From positions 1 to 64,000 of the forward strand of contig MPOS01000042.1 in NCBI GenBank assembly GCA_001896555.1: a DNA stretch of 64,000 nt. The letters are read 5' to 3'. Source of the DNA: Candidatus Phosphitivorax anaerolimi (lineage in GTDB: Bacteria > Desulfobacterota > Desulfomonilia > UBA1062). A program made the position numbers and the translations under genes. The notes under the pieces were generated by a model. It made no database searches and was not told the DNA's origin. It worked only from the letters and a program-made list of their open reading frames with translations. Positions 40,359 through 48,778 of the stretch are shown in pieces. Numbering within the stretch: position 1 is the first letter of the stretch; every line of letters starts with the position of its first letter.

Positions 40359-41756
40359 ATGCAGAACATCAACGACGATCACTGGCACGAAGAGTGTGGA
40401 GTATTCGGAATATACGGCGACCCCGATGCCCCGGAGAAGACCTATCTGGGCCTGTACGCCCTCCAGCATCGAGGTCAGGAGAGCGCAGGTATTGCATCGA
40501 CCGATGGGAAGGACATCAGGCTGAGAAAAGGTACCGGCCTGGTTTGGTCGGTTTTTTCCGACCCGAACGCCATGCCCGCCCTGCGAGGCACGGCGGCAAT
40601 AGGCCACAACCGGTACTCCACGAGAGGGGCGAGTGATCTCGTCAACGCCCAGCCTATCTCCATCGAGTGCAAGGCAGGGAAAATAGCCATGGCCCACAAC
40701 GGCACCATTACCAATGCCGTGAAGCTCAGGCGTGAGCTCCAGGCGAGCGGGTCCATCTTCCAGACCACCTCGGACAGCGAGATCATCCTGCACCACATCG
40801 CCCGCTCCAGAGAAGAGACATTTCTTGACATGTTCAAGGATGCGCTGGCCAGGCTCTCCGGGGCATACTGCTTCGTACTGCTCACCCCTGAACGGATGAT
40901 CGCGGCCCGCGACCCGCATGGTTTCCGGCCCCTTTCCCTGGGTGTATCGGACGGCGCGTACGTGGTCGCCTCTGAGACCTGCGCCTTCGACATTGTCGGT
41001 GCGGAGTATCTGAGGAGTGTTGAGCCCGGAGAGATTCTGGTCTTCGACTCTAAAGGCATGACCTCGCACCGGATGGGCCCGGCGCCCAGGATTTCGCAGT
41101 GCATCTTCGAGCACATCTATTTCGCGCGTCCCGACAGCCTGGTGTTCGGTGAGAAGGTCGACAAGGTTCGCAGAAGGCTCGGGAAGCAGCTTGCCAGGGA
41201 AGCCCCGTGCGATGCCGATATCGTCATCTCGGTGCCTGACTCCGGAAACACGGCTGCCCTGGGATATGCGCAGGAATCAGGCATCAAATATGAGATCGGG
41301 CTCATCCGAAACCACTACGTGGGCCGCACCTTTATTGCCCCGCACCAGGACAAGCGCAATCTCGACGTGAGGGTAAAGCTCAATCCCGTGCGCGGGGTCA
41401 TCGAGGGAAAGCGGGTGGTCCTGGTGGACGACTCCATCGTCCGGGGCACCACCATGCGGCAGATCGTGCATCTGCTCCGTTCCAAAGGCGCCCGGGAAGT
41501 GCACGTGCGGATCAGCTCTCCCCCGGTCACGTGTCCCTGCTTCTACGGCATAGACATTTCATCGAGCGATGAGCTCATCGCCTGCAACCAGAATGTGCAG
41601 GATATTGGAAACTATGTGGGCGCCGATTCACTGGCCTATCTCTCCAACGAGGCCCTCCTTCAGACCGTAGAAGACGGGAGCCGCTACTGCACCGCGTGCT
41701 TCACGGGCGACTTTCCCACCGAGGTGCCGGAAGATCACGATAAATATTGTCTTTGA
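40359..41756 (+). CDS. purF: Amidophosphoribosyltransferase
   Basis: This 465-residue enzyme catalyses the first step of purine synthesis, making phosphoribosylamine from PRPP and glutamine. The Cys nucleophile is in HEECGVFGIYGD, preceded by a short propeptide of about 12 residues from the ATG at 40359. That start has GAAAGGG upstream; ATG 40344 would add five residues. The Ntn-hydrolase domain shows ALQHRGQESAGIA and GHNRYSTRGAS. The PRPP-binding motif is VVLVDDSIVRGTT near residue 355. Conserved Cys residues in SSPPVTCPCFYGIDI and YCTACFTGDFP suggest the Fe-S containing Bacillus-type enzyme. It stands alone; no other pur gene is adjacent. Confidence 0.96.
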   Translation: MQNINDDHWHEECGVFGIYGDPDAPEKTYLGLYALQHRGQESAGIASTDGKDIRLRKGTGLVWSVFSDPNAMPALRGTAAIGHNRYSTRGASDLVNAQPISIECKAGKIAMAHNGTITNAVKLRRELQASGSIFQTTSDSEIILHHIARSREETFLDMFKDALARLSGAYCFVLLTPERMIAARDPHGFRPLSLGVSDGAYVVASETCAFDIVGAEYLRSVEPGEILVFDSKGMTSHRMGPAPRISQCIFEHIYFARPDSLVFGEKVDKVRRRLGKQLAREAPCDADIVISVPDSGNTAALGYAQESGIKYEIGLIRNHYVGRTFIAPHQDKRNLDVRVKLNPVRGVIEGKRVVLVDDSIVRGTTMRQIVHLLRSKGAREVHVRISSPPVTCPCFYGIDISSSDELIACNQNVQDIGNYVGADSLAYLSNEALLQTVEDGSRYCTACFTGDFPTEVPEDHDKYCL

Positions 41757-42430
41757 ACGGATAGCACCGCCTTTTTAAGGTTCTCAGGGGACCATACTTG
41801 CGTAACAAAATTGATCCGAGGCGAGTGATTTGGACAATATTGTGCCGAACGTGCTCCCCTGAGTGCAGGGGGATCACGGCGGATATGACAGCCCCAAAAT
41901 CACACCCCTTTGCCCGGGAACGCTCTCAAGGCAGCCTGGTATGCTGCCCGAGGCATCCACGTTGCCTGGAAAGCGCCTGAGCTGTGCTTGAGGGGCATGG
42001 TGTAGAAGAAGCCTCCAGCCAAGATCCTGCAGAGGTCTGACCCGCGCTTGGGGAGGGCAGGGTGACTGATCTGGTTGGACCCTCCTTCGCGTTCGCTCCA
42101 GTAAGGACTTTGAAGGCGGGATCACATTCCCGGCCAAGCTTTTTTTCGCTTGAATCAGGGTCCAAGGCTTGGCGTTGAAGATCTTTGCCATTGATTTGCA
42201 AAGCCGCCGGACCGGGCACCTTATGCCTTCTCCCTCCTTCATGGCGCCGGCTTCCCGATGGGGGTCTCGTCTTCAGTTGATACCTTGCAGCCAGCACTCT
42301 TTTGGGGTATCAATGACCCAGCCGCCTGGCACAAAGGTTGCTGGCATGAGGTTACCGGATATCGCGGGAAGGGGCCTGTTGTAAATTACCCGGCGGTCCG
42401 GTCTACAACAACGGATTTCAGGAGGAACAT
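41757..42430. other. Gene-free 674-base interval
   Basis: No convincing coding frame is present between purF and the asparagine synthetase gene. Open frames on the minus strand (about 41874-42297) are low-complexity and unlike any family I know. The stretch could be a decayed gene or mobile-element remnant, but I see no terminal repeats or transposase motifs. The last 60 bases should hold the promoter and AGGAGG site of the next gene. Confidence 0.5.
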
Positions 42431-43654
42431 ATGGCTTTTATCGGCGAGGATCTTTTTCGCTTCCAGGCATCACTCGTACAGTCGGGCACGTCGTTCGAAG
42501 AGTTCATCCGCAATAACTATGTCGAGAAGTGGGTGAACGATACGCTGTTCTGCGCAATGAATATCCGCACGACGTTCGTGACCGCCATCCACAATTTCCT
42601 TGTCGATGAGGGCCTGATCAATATCGAACGGGTTCAGATGAGCCCGGTGACCGACCCCCTTGCGCACGACGTGGAGCATGTGCCCACCATCCACTACAAG
42701 GGGATGCCCTATGTGGTCACCCATTCCATGATCTACATGAAGTTTCTCGCATGTTTCAACAAGCGGGTGAAGGGCATATTCGTCGATTCGCCCAACATCA
42801 GGCTCGAGATCGAGAGCCCGTTGAGGATGCAGCGCGGCAAGTATCTCATAGATTTCTCGCAGATCGACGTGGAGCTCAGGCGCGGCCGCGGGATCGGGTT
42901 CGACGAGTACAAAAACTCCCCGAAGAAGGTCGAGAGCATCCTCAGGGAAGACTATGAAAAAATCATCGATTTCTTCGAGCGGATGATCATCACAGCCTGC
43001 AAAGCCGTGGCTGACACGAACGAGACAGAGCTCAAGGAGCTGGGCATAGCCATCGAGGTGCCCGCTCAACCGTTCCCGCGCATCAGACACACCGACGCGC
43101 TGAAGAAGTACGGCAAGCTCGACACCGATGCCAAGGCGGGCAGGGACATATCCTCTCAGTTCTTCTGGATCACCGGGCTCATGAGGGAGAACTACGATCT
43201 CATCTATCCCTATCTCCTGTACGACGGGTCCAAGGTGCCGCTGGAGGCGTACAATTCCGACATGATCTACAACTACGATCTCTGTGCCAAGCCCCTCGTG
43301 CGCGATACGAACACCTATGGCGACGCACTGGAGATTCTCTCCGGAGCGATCCGCGAGTGGCTCTACGAGCCCATAGTCCAGCGCCTCATCGACAACCGGA
43401 TCATTCCTGAGGCCCCGGTCTTCAACAACGGTGTCCTGGAAAACATCTCGGTCCTGGACGGCTATGGGCCGTTTCTCACCGCTGTGCACATGATGAACAA
43501 GGACGGGCAGCCCTACTTCCCCGACACCATGGGAGGGGGCATCGGGGTCGAACGCTCGCTCTACGCACTGCTCAAGGGCCCGAAGATCAAGAAGATCGAC
43601 GATGTGACCTGCTTCGGCAAGAACCCCGACTCCTACCCGATATTTCTCTATTAA
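42431..43654 (+). CDS. Archaeal-type asparagine synthetase A (class II aaRS-like)
   Basis: This 407-residue protein is a class II aminoacyl-tRNA synthetase catalytic core close to AspRS/AsnRS but without the N-terminal anticodon-binding OB domain. The motif 2 region is SPLRMQRGKYLIDFSQIDVE near residue 135. Motif 3 is MGGGIGVERSLYALLKGP near 360-380, with the ATP-binding arginine. Such stand-alone cores are known as archaeal asparagine synthetase-related proteins that amidate aspartate with ammonia and ATP. AGGAGG precedes the ATG. The stop codon lies inside a short direct repeat. A tRNA-related or other amino-acid activating function cannot be excluded from sequence. Confidence 0.82.
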   Translation: MAFIGEDLFRFQASLVQSGTSFEEFIRNNYVEKWVNDTLFCAMNIRTTFVTAIHNFLVDEGLINIERVQMSPVTDPLAHDVEHVPTIHYKGMPYVVTHSMIYMKFLACFNKRVKGIFVDSPNIRLEIESPLRMQRGKYLIDFSQIDVELRRGRGIGFDEYKNSPKKVESILREDYEKIIDFFERMIITACKAVADTNETELKELGIAIEVPAQPFPRIRHTDALKKYGKLDTDAKAGRDISSQFFWITGLMRENYDLIYPYLLYDGSKVPLEAYNSDMIYNYDLCAKPLVRDTNTYGDALEILSGAIREWLYEPIVQRLIDNRIIPEAPVFNNGVLENISVLDGYGPFLTAVHMMNKDGQPYFPDTMGGGIGVERSLYALLKGPKIKKIDDVTCFGKNPDSYPIFLY

Positions 43655-43722
43655 TGGGGGACGGGTTCACGTTTCCGTGTACCGAGACTAATGGGAGACG
43701 GGTTCACATTTCCGTGTACCGA
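43652..43722. repeat. Tandem pair of 34-base repeats at the gene end
   Basis: Two copies of a 34-base unit beginning TAATGGGGGACGGGTTCAC (43652-43685 and 43689-43722) differ at two positions and have a 37-base period. The first overlaps the stop codon of the upstream gene. The GGGACGGGTTCAC core looks like REP-type or transposase-associated repeats seen in other deltaproteobacterial genomes (from memory). The remaining interval to 44049 has no gene I can support. Confidence 0.7.
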
Positions 43723-44049
43723 TGATGACTTGATACCCGGCAGCTTGCTTCAGGGCAGTTCATTCGCGTGAGGGAACAGGGCTGTTTCAGGTGTTCCTGC
43801 GGGCGCCCTCCTTTTTCTCGCCTCGCTCGATAGCAGCCTGGAGTTGAAAGACCACCGGAGGTCATCCATACCATCGCTCCATCGCTGCCTGGGCCTCAAA
43901 GGGGTTCTTCACTCCAATGTGGGCCCGTGATCGGGGAACATGGACCTGTATGCGGGCCGTCCGGCCCCGCGGCCTTTTGATACCGGCAGGGCGGCGTCTA
44001 TGTATAAGTATAGGGAGGCCGCCCTTACCCCCGGGAAGGGCATGGGGAC

Positions 44050-45270
44050 ATGCCGGACAAAGACCTCGGAAAGCTTGCCATAGAGAAGGACGAGAAGAAG
44101 CGGAAAAAGAAGACGCGCCGGGTGCGGGTGCCTGTGCCTCTGCTCCTCATCATGGCAGGGATTCTTGTGGTTCTGGCGGCTGCATGGTTCTATCTCTCCC
44201 GGGGTGTTGTGGTGCAGACCACAACCGTGTCCCGGTTGTATCCGGCCCAGGTGCTCACCAGGCTTACGGCAAGCGGATATGTGGTTGCACAGCGCAGAGC
44301 CGATGTCGGCACTAAGGTCACGGGTCAGCTGGTGTCGCTCCTGGTGGAAGAGGGAGATTCCGTGAAGGAAGGCCAGGTGCTCGCGCGGCTCGAGAGCGAA
44401 GAGGCCGCGGCCGTGGTGCGCGAAGCACGGTCGAATCTGACCCTTGCCGAGGCCCGGCTCAGAGAGGCCGGGGCAACCCTGGAAAACGCCCAGAGGGATT
44501 TCATGAGGATGGAAAACCTGGCCGAATCGGGTGCGGTGTCACGCTCGGAGTATGATGCAGCGCGCACGACCTATCTTGCCGCCAGGGCTTCGCACCAGGC
44601 GGCTCAGGCGGCCGCCGATGCGGGCAGGGCGGCCCTGGAGCGGGCCCGGGTATCGCTGTCGTACACCGAGATTACGGCCCCGTTCGACGCTGTTGTCCTC
44701 ACCAAGAATGCAGACGTGGGAGACATCATCACCTCTCTGGGGGCGGCCGCCCAGGCAAAGGGGTCGGTGGTCAGCATTGCAGACCTCTCCTCGCTCAAGG
44801 TGGAGGCCGATGTCTCTGAGTCAAACATCGGTATGGTGTCGGTGGGCCAGCCCTGCGACATCACCCTGGAAGCGCTTCCGCAGAAGCGGTTCAGGGGTGT
44901 TGTGGATTCCATCGTGCCCACGGTTGATCGGGCCCAGGCAACGGTGCTCGTGAAGGTGAGCTTCGTGAATCCGGGACAAGGGATCCTGCCTGAGATGAGC
45001 GCCAGGGTGGGGTTTCTCTCACAGCCTCTGGGCCCGGACGGGTGGAGGCCCCGAGACATGGTGAGCAGCAGGGCGATCGTACGCTCGGAGGAAGGGAACT
45101 TCGTCTTTCTGGTCAAGGGCGAGCGGGCGGAGAAGACGCCCGTGCAGACAGGCGAGCGATTCGGCGACATGGTGAGCGTGCTCAGGGGCGTTCGTACCGG
45201 CGACATGGTGATCGAGGCACCGCCCGAGGACTTGAGCGACGGTGAGCGGATCACCCTCGCCGAGGAGTGA
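44050..45270 (+). CDS. Periplasmic adaptor (MacA/HlyD-like) of an ABC exporter
   Basis: This 406-residue membrane-fusion protein has a cytoplasmic Lys/Arg-rich start, one transmembrane helix (about residues 33-53), then a split biotinyl-lipoyl domain (VGTKVTGQLVSLLVEEGDSVKEGQ near 93-115) around a long coiled-coil hairpin (about 120-215, Ala/Glu-rich). Beta-barrel segments follow (SLKVEADVSESNIGMVSVGQ near 255). It should link the inner-membrane ABC transporter to an outer-membrane channel. The stop overlaps the ATPase start, and four genes run without gaps to 48274. No TolC homologue is in the window. Confidence 0.9.
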   Translation: MPDKDLGKLAIEKDEKKRKKKTRRVRVPVPLLLIMAGILVVLAAAWFYLSRGVVVQTTTVSRLYPAQVLTRLTASGYVVAQRRADVGTKVTGQLVSLLVEEGDSVKEGQVLARLESEEAAAVVREARSNLTLAEARLREAGATLENAQRDFMRMENLAESGAVSRSEYDAARTTYLAARASHQAAQAAADAGRAALERARVSLSYTEITAPFDAVVLTKNADVGDIITSLGAAAQAKGSVVSIADLSSLKVEADVSESNIGMVSVGQPCDITLEALPQKRFRGVVDSIVPTVDRAQATVLVKVSFVNPGQGILPEMSARVGFLSQPLGPDGWRPRDMVSSRAIVRSEEGNFVFLVKGERAEKTPVQTGERFGDMVSVLRGVRTGDMVIEAPPEDLSDGERITLAEE

Positions 45271-45956
45271 GAGTGGAGAACAGCGCGAACATCGTCGAGG
45301 TCAGGAATATCTGCAAGTCATACCAAAGGGGAGAGCACACGATCACGGTGCTCAACGACATCTCGTTCGACATCGCCCGGGGGGAATTCCTCGCGATCAT
45401 GGGCCCGTCGGGCTCGGGCAAGAGCACGCTGCTCAATCTCATCGCGGGTATCGACCGGGCGGACAGCGGCTCGATCGTGGTCAACGGCGAAGACATCACC
45501 GAGCTCTCCGAGACCGAGCTTGCGGGATGGCGCGCGGGAAACGTGGGGTTCATCTTTCAGTTCTACAATCTCATCCCCGTTCTCACGGCAGCGGAAAACG
45601 TGGACCTTCCCCTGCACCTGACCGGGCTCTCGAAAAAGGAAAGAAGGGAGCATGTGGAGGCCGCCCTGAGCATGGTGAACCTCACCGAGCGGATGGACCA
45701 CTACCCTTCGCAGCTCTCGGGAGGGGAGCAGCAGCGGGTGGCTATAGCGCGGGCCATCATCACTGATCCCGCGATTCTGGTGGCCGACGAGCCCACCGGA
45801 GACCTGGACCGCAAGTCAGCCCAGGACATTCTCGGGCTCATGGGGCGCATGAATACCGAGCTGGGCAAGACCATCATCATGGTAACACACGATCCTCACG
45901 CAGCACAGAGCGCTCATATTATCCGGCACCTCGAAAAGGGCGAGTTCAGCGTATGA
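45267..45956 (+). CDS. ABC transporter ATPase (MacB/LolD type)
   Basis: This 229-residue ATPase powers the exporter formed with the two following permeases. Walker A is GPSGSGKST near residues 46-54, the Q-loop region is NVGFIFQFYNLIPVLTAAEN, the signature is LSGGEQQR near 150, and Walker B is ILVADEPTGDLD near 171, with the switch His in VTHDP. LIPVLTAAENVDLPL is typical of the MacB/LolD/FtsE group. The start is a GTG that overlaps the adaptor stop (GTGA); a GTG two codons later is also possible. The end overlaps the next gene as ATGA. Confidence 0.93.
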   Translation: MRVENSANIVEVRNICKSYQRGEHTITVLNDISFDIARGEFLAIMGPSGSGKSTLLNLIAGIDRADSGSIVVNGEDITELSETELAGWRAGNVGFIFQFYNLIPVLTAAENVDLPLHLTGLSKKERREHVEAALSMVNLTERMDHYPSQLSGGEQQRVAIARAIITDPAILVADEPTGDLDRKSAQDILGLMGRMNTELGKTIIMVTHDPHAAQSAHIIRHLEKGEFSV

Positions 45957-47110
45957 TCCTGTGGAAGATGATCTTCAAGAACGCCTTCAGGCACAAGCTG
46001 AGGACCACGCTCACCGTGCTCGCGGTCGCGGTTGCAATCCTGGCGTTCGGCCTGCTACGCACCGTGATCAGTACCTGGTATGCCGGAGTTGAAGCATCCT
46101 CCGCCACCCGGCTCATCACCCGTAATTCCGTCTCCCTGATCTTTTCGTTGCCCCTGTCTTACTACAACAAGATCAGGCAGGCCGATCATGTGGAGATGGT
46201 CTCTTACGGAAGCTGGTTCGGCGGCATCTATATCAGCGAGGAAAACTTCTTTGCCAACTTCGCCGTCGAGGCACAGACCTATCTTGAGCTGCACCCGGAG
46301 TATGTCATCCCCGAGGATCAGCGGCATGACTTCCTGCGCGACAGGCGAGGGTTCATTGCCGGCAGGCAGCTGGCTGAGCGCTTCGGGTGGGAGATCGGCG
46401 ACATTGTCACGCTTCAGGGCACCATCTATCCAGGCAACTGGGAGTTTCAGCTTGCAGCCGTCTACCGGGGCAGGGACGAGAGCGTGGACGAGAACCAGTT
46501 TTTCTTTCACTGGGAGTACCTCAACGAGACACTCGAAGAGACGAACCCGGCCATGGCCGACCAGGTGGGTTTCTACCTGGTGGGAGTTACCGATCCCGAC
46601 CTGGCGGCACAGGTGGCGGAAGAGATCGATGCCATGTTCGAAAACTCGCCGGCCGCAACGATCACCGAAACCGAGGAATCCTTTGTGCTCGGCTTCATCT
46701 CCATGACCGAGGCCATCATCCAGGTGATCCGCGTGGTGTCGTTCGTGGTCATCGCGATCATCCTGGCCGTGGTGGCCAATACCATGGCCATGACCACCCG
46801 GGAGCGGACGGGTGAATATGCGGTGCTCAAGACCCTCGGCTACTCGGGCATCCAGATCATGCTTCTGATCATGGGCGAGGCCCTGGTCATCTCGCTGAGC
46901 GGTGCACTGCTGGGGATCGTGCTCACCTATCCCGCGGCATCCGGCTTTCGCCAGGCGCTCAAGGCCTTTTTCCCCACGTTCAGCGTGCAGCCCGGCACCA
47001 TTCTGCTGGATCTGGGGATCGGCATGCTCGTGGGGATCGCCGCATCGCTGATACCGGCCCGGCAGGCCGTCCGCATCCGGATCGCTGAAGGTTTGAGAAG
47101 GATCGGTTAG
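45953..47110 (+). CDS. MacB-like ABC transporter permease (first)
   Basis: This 385-residue protein has the MacB topology: one N-terminal helix (KLRTTLTVLAVAVAILAFGLL near residue 12), a large periplasmic domain (about 40-255), and three C-terminal helices in a FtsX domain, with TRERTGEYAVLKTLGYSGIQ near 285 and SLIPARQAVRIRIAEGLRRIG at the end. It overlaps the ATPase gene by four bases and directly abuts the second permease. With two separate permeases the transporter should be a heterodimer. The substrate is unknown; MacB relatives export peptides, lipids, lipoproteins or antibiotics. Confidence 0.9.
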   Translation: MILWKMIFKNAFRHKLRTTLTVLAVAVAILAFGLLRTVISTWYAGVEASSATRLITRNSVSLIFSLPLSYYNKIRQADHVEMVSYGSWFGGIYISEENFFANFAVEAQTYLELHPEYVIPEDQRHDFLRDRRGFIAGRQLAERFGWEIGDIVTLQGTIYPGNWEFQLAAVYRGRDESVDENQFFFHWEYLNETLEETNPAMADQVGFYLVGVTDPDLAAQVAEEIDAMFENSPAATITETEESFVLGFISMTEAIIQVIRVVSFVVIAIILAVVANTMAMTTRERTGEYAVLKTLGYSGIQIMLLIMGEALVISLSGALLGIVLTYPAASGFRQALKAFFPTFSVQPGTILLDLGIGMLVGIAASLIPARQAVRIRIAEGLRRIG

Positions 47111-48274
47111 ATGGCCGTGCCGCTCTCCTACAGCATTCGCAGTCTCTTGACCCGCAGGCTCACCACGGTCCTGACCGCCGGAGGCATGGCCCTGGTGGTG
47201 TTCGTCTTCGCTGCAGTCCTCATGCTTGCCGAGGGCCTGGAGAAAACACTGGTGCAGACCGGATCGTCCGACAACCTGCTGATCCTGAGAAAGGGGGCCA
47301 CCAGCGAAGTGGACAGCGCCATTGAGCTGGACAGGGCCGCGGCAATCGAGTCCCTGCCAGGCATCGCCGCCGATGATCTGGGCAGGCCTCTTCTGGCCAA
47401 AGAGGTGGTGGTGCTCATCACCATGGACAAAAAAGGGGGAGGGTCTTCCAATGTCACGGTGCGGGGGATCGACAGGCAGTCACTCGCGTTGCGACCTCAG
47501 GTGAACATCGTGAGGGGCCGGATGCCCCGGTTCGGCGTCCGCGAGATGCTGGTCGGGCAGAGCCTGGTGAGGAGGTTTCAGGGACTGGATATCGGCAGCA
47601 CTCTGTCCGGAACATTGGAAGACTGGAGGGTTGTGGGTGTCATGGATGCGGGCAACACGGCCTTCAACTCTGAGATCTGGGCGGACGCCGAGCAGGTGAT
47701 GCAGTCCTTCCGGCGCGAGGCATACTCACTGGTGATCTTCCGGCTTGAGGAAGACGCTCCCCTCGACGAGATCGCGACAATCGTGGAGAACGATCCCCGG
47801 CTCATACTGCAGGCCATGATCGAATCGAACTTCTATCGGGAGCAGTCGGAGATGATGGCAAGATTCCTGCGGGTGCTCGGGATCACCCTGACCGTGATCT
47901 TCTCGCTGGGGGCGGTGATCGGGGCCATGATCACCATGTACTCGGCTGTGGCGAACCGTACGGGCGAGATCGGCACCTTGCGGGCCCTCGGTTTCAGGCG
48001 CAGGGCTATTCTCCTGAGCTTTCTCGCCGAGTCGCTCTTTCTGGGTCTCGCCGGCGGATGCGCGGGGCTCTTCTTTGCCTCCTTCATGCAGTTCATCACC
48101 ATCTCGACCCTGAACTTCCAGTCGTTTTCCGAGCTGGCATTCCGGTTCACCCTCACCCCGGTCATTCTGATCCAATCCCTGGTCTTCGCCCTGGTCATGG
48201 GATTTATCGGCGGGGTACTGCCGGCCTTCAGGGCATCCCGGATGCAGATCGTGGATGCGCTTCGCACGAGCTGA
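47111..48274 (+). CDS. MacB-like ABC transporter permease (second)
   Basis: This 387-residue protein is the partner permease, with the same layout: a first helix (RLTTVLTAGGMALVVFVFAAV near residue 17), a periplasmic domain (about 45-260), and a FtsX domain with AVNRTGEIGTLRALGFRRRA near residue 280 and PAFRASRMQIVDALRTS at the C-terminus. It starts on the base after the first permease stop. Sequence identity to its partner looks low outside the FtsX helices, so the two are old paralogues. It ends the operon; a perfect palindrome lies 39 bases downstream. Confidence 0.9.
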   Translation: MAVPLSYSIRSLLTRRLTTVLTAGGMALVVFVFAAVLMLAEGLEKTLVQTGSSDNLLILRKGATSEVDSAIELDRAAAIESLPGIAADDLGRPLLAKEVVVLITMDKKGGGSSNVTVRGIDRQSLALRPQVNIVRGRMPRFGVREMLVGQSLVRRFQGLDIGSTLSGTLEDWRVVGVMDAGNTAFNSEIWADAEQVMQSFRREAYSLVIFRLEEDAPLDEIATIVENDPRLILQAMIESNFYREQSEMMARFLRVLGITLTVIFSLGAVIGAMITMYSAVANRTGEIGTLRALGFRRRAILLSFLAESLFLGLAGGCAGLFFASFMQFITISTLNFQSFSELAFRFTLTPVILIQSLVFALVMGFIGGVLPAFRASRMQIVDALRTS

Positions 48275-48312
48275 GGTTGTGAGTGCGAGACCATTTGGGG
48301 ATGGAACAACCT

Positions 48313-48332
48313 GGCAGGTGCCGGCACCTGCC
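48313..48332. terminator. Perfect 20-base palindrome between convergent genes
   Basis: GGCAGGTG-CCGG-CACCTGCC is a perfect palindrome that can form an 8-bp stem with a four-base loop. It lies between the ABC operon and the response regulator gene, which converge. No T-run follows on either strand, so termination is only a guess; a protein-binding site is the alternative. Confidence 0.4.
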
Positions 48333-48382
48333 GACCGGAAGGAGGAGGGGCCATGCCAGTCCAGCCCATCTCTATTTCCCGG

Positions 48383-48775
48383 TCAGATGAGGCCCAGGTT
48401 GGTGAGTGTCCAGGTGAGGTCCTGCAGCCGCACCGGCTTCGAGATAACGGCGTCCGACAGGGATTTCACCGGCTCCAGATCGTCTTCGGAGCCGTAGTGG
48501 CCGGTTGTCATCACGACCTTGACACCCTGGTCCCGGGGGATTCCCTGTTCCTCCTCGGCGGCCCTGATCATAACAAGGGCCTCGGACCCGTCCATCTCGG
48601 GCATTATCACGTCCAGGCAGACCAGATCGAACGGCTCTCCCCGGGCGTGGGCGGCGGTGAAGGCTTCAACGCCTTCTCTGCCGTTTACGCACTGATGGAC
48701 CACACCGTAGCGGGAGAGGATCTTCTCCAGGATGGCCCTGCTCGTGAATTCATCCTCAACAATGAGTATCTTCAC
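48383..48775 (-). CDS. Single-domain response regulator (CheY-like)
   Basis: This 130-residue protein is a receiver domain without an output domain. It has the acidic pair in MKILIVEDEF (residues 7-8), the phosphoacceptor Asp in LVCLDVIMPEMDG near 54, the Thr in VVMTTGH near 90 and the Lys in AVISKPVRLQDL near 112. The subgroup with a VMTTGH switch and C-terminal KPV is common beside hybrid kinases. It starts three bases after the hybrid kinase stop, so it is co-transcribed with it and could receive phosphate through its HPt domain. Confidence 0.92.
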   Translation of the reverse strand: MKILIVEDEFTSRAILEKILSRYGVVHQCVNGREGVEAFTAAHARGEPFDLVCLDVIMPEMDGSEALVMIRAAEEEQGIPRDQGVKVVMTTGHYGSEDDLEPVKSLSDAVISKPVRLQDLTWTLTNLGLI

Positions 48776-48778
48776 CGG

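Noticed and set aside
41874..42297. Minus-strand gene between purF and the asparagine synthetase
   Set aside because: Overlapping low-complexity frames with no family resemblance, SD or codon pattern.
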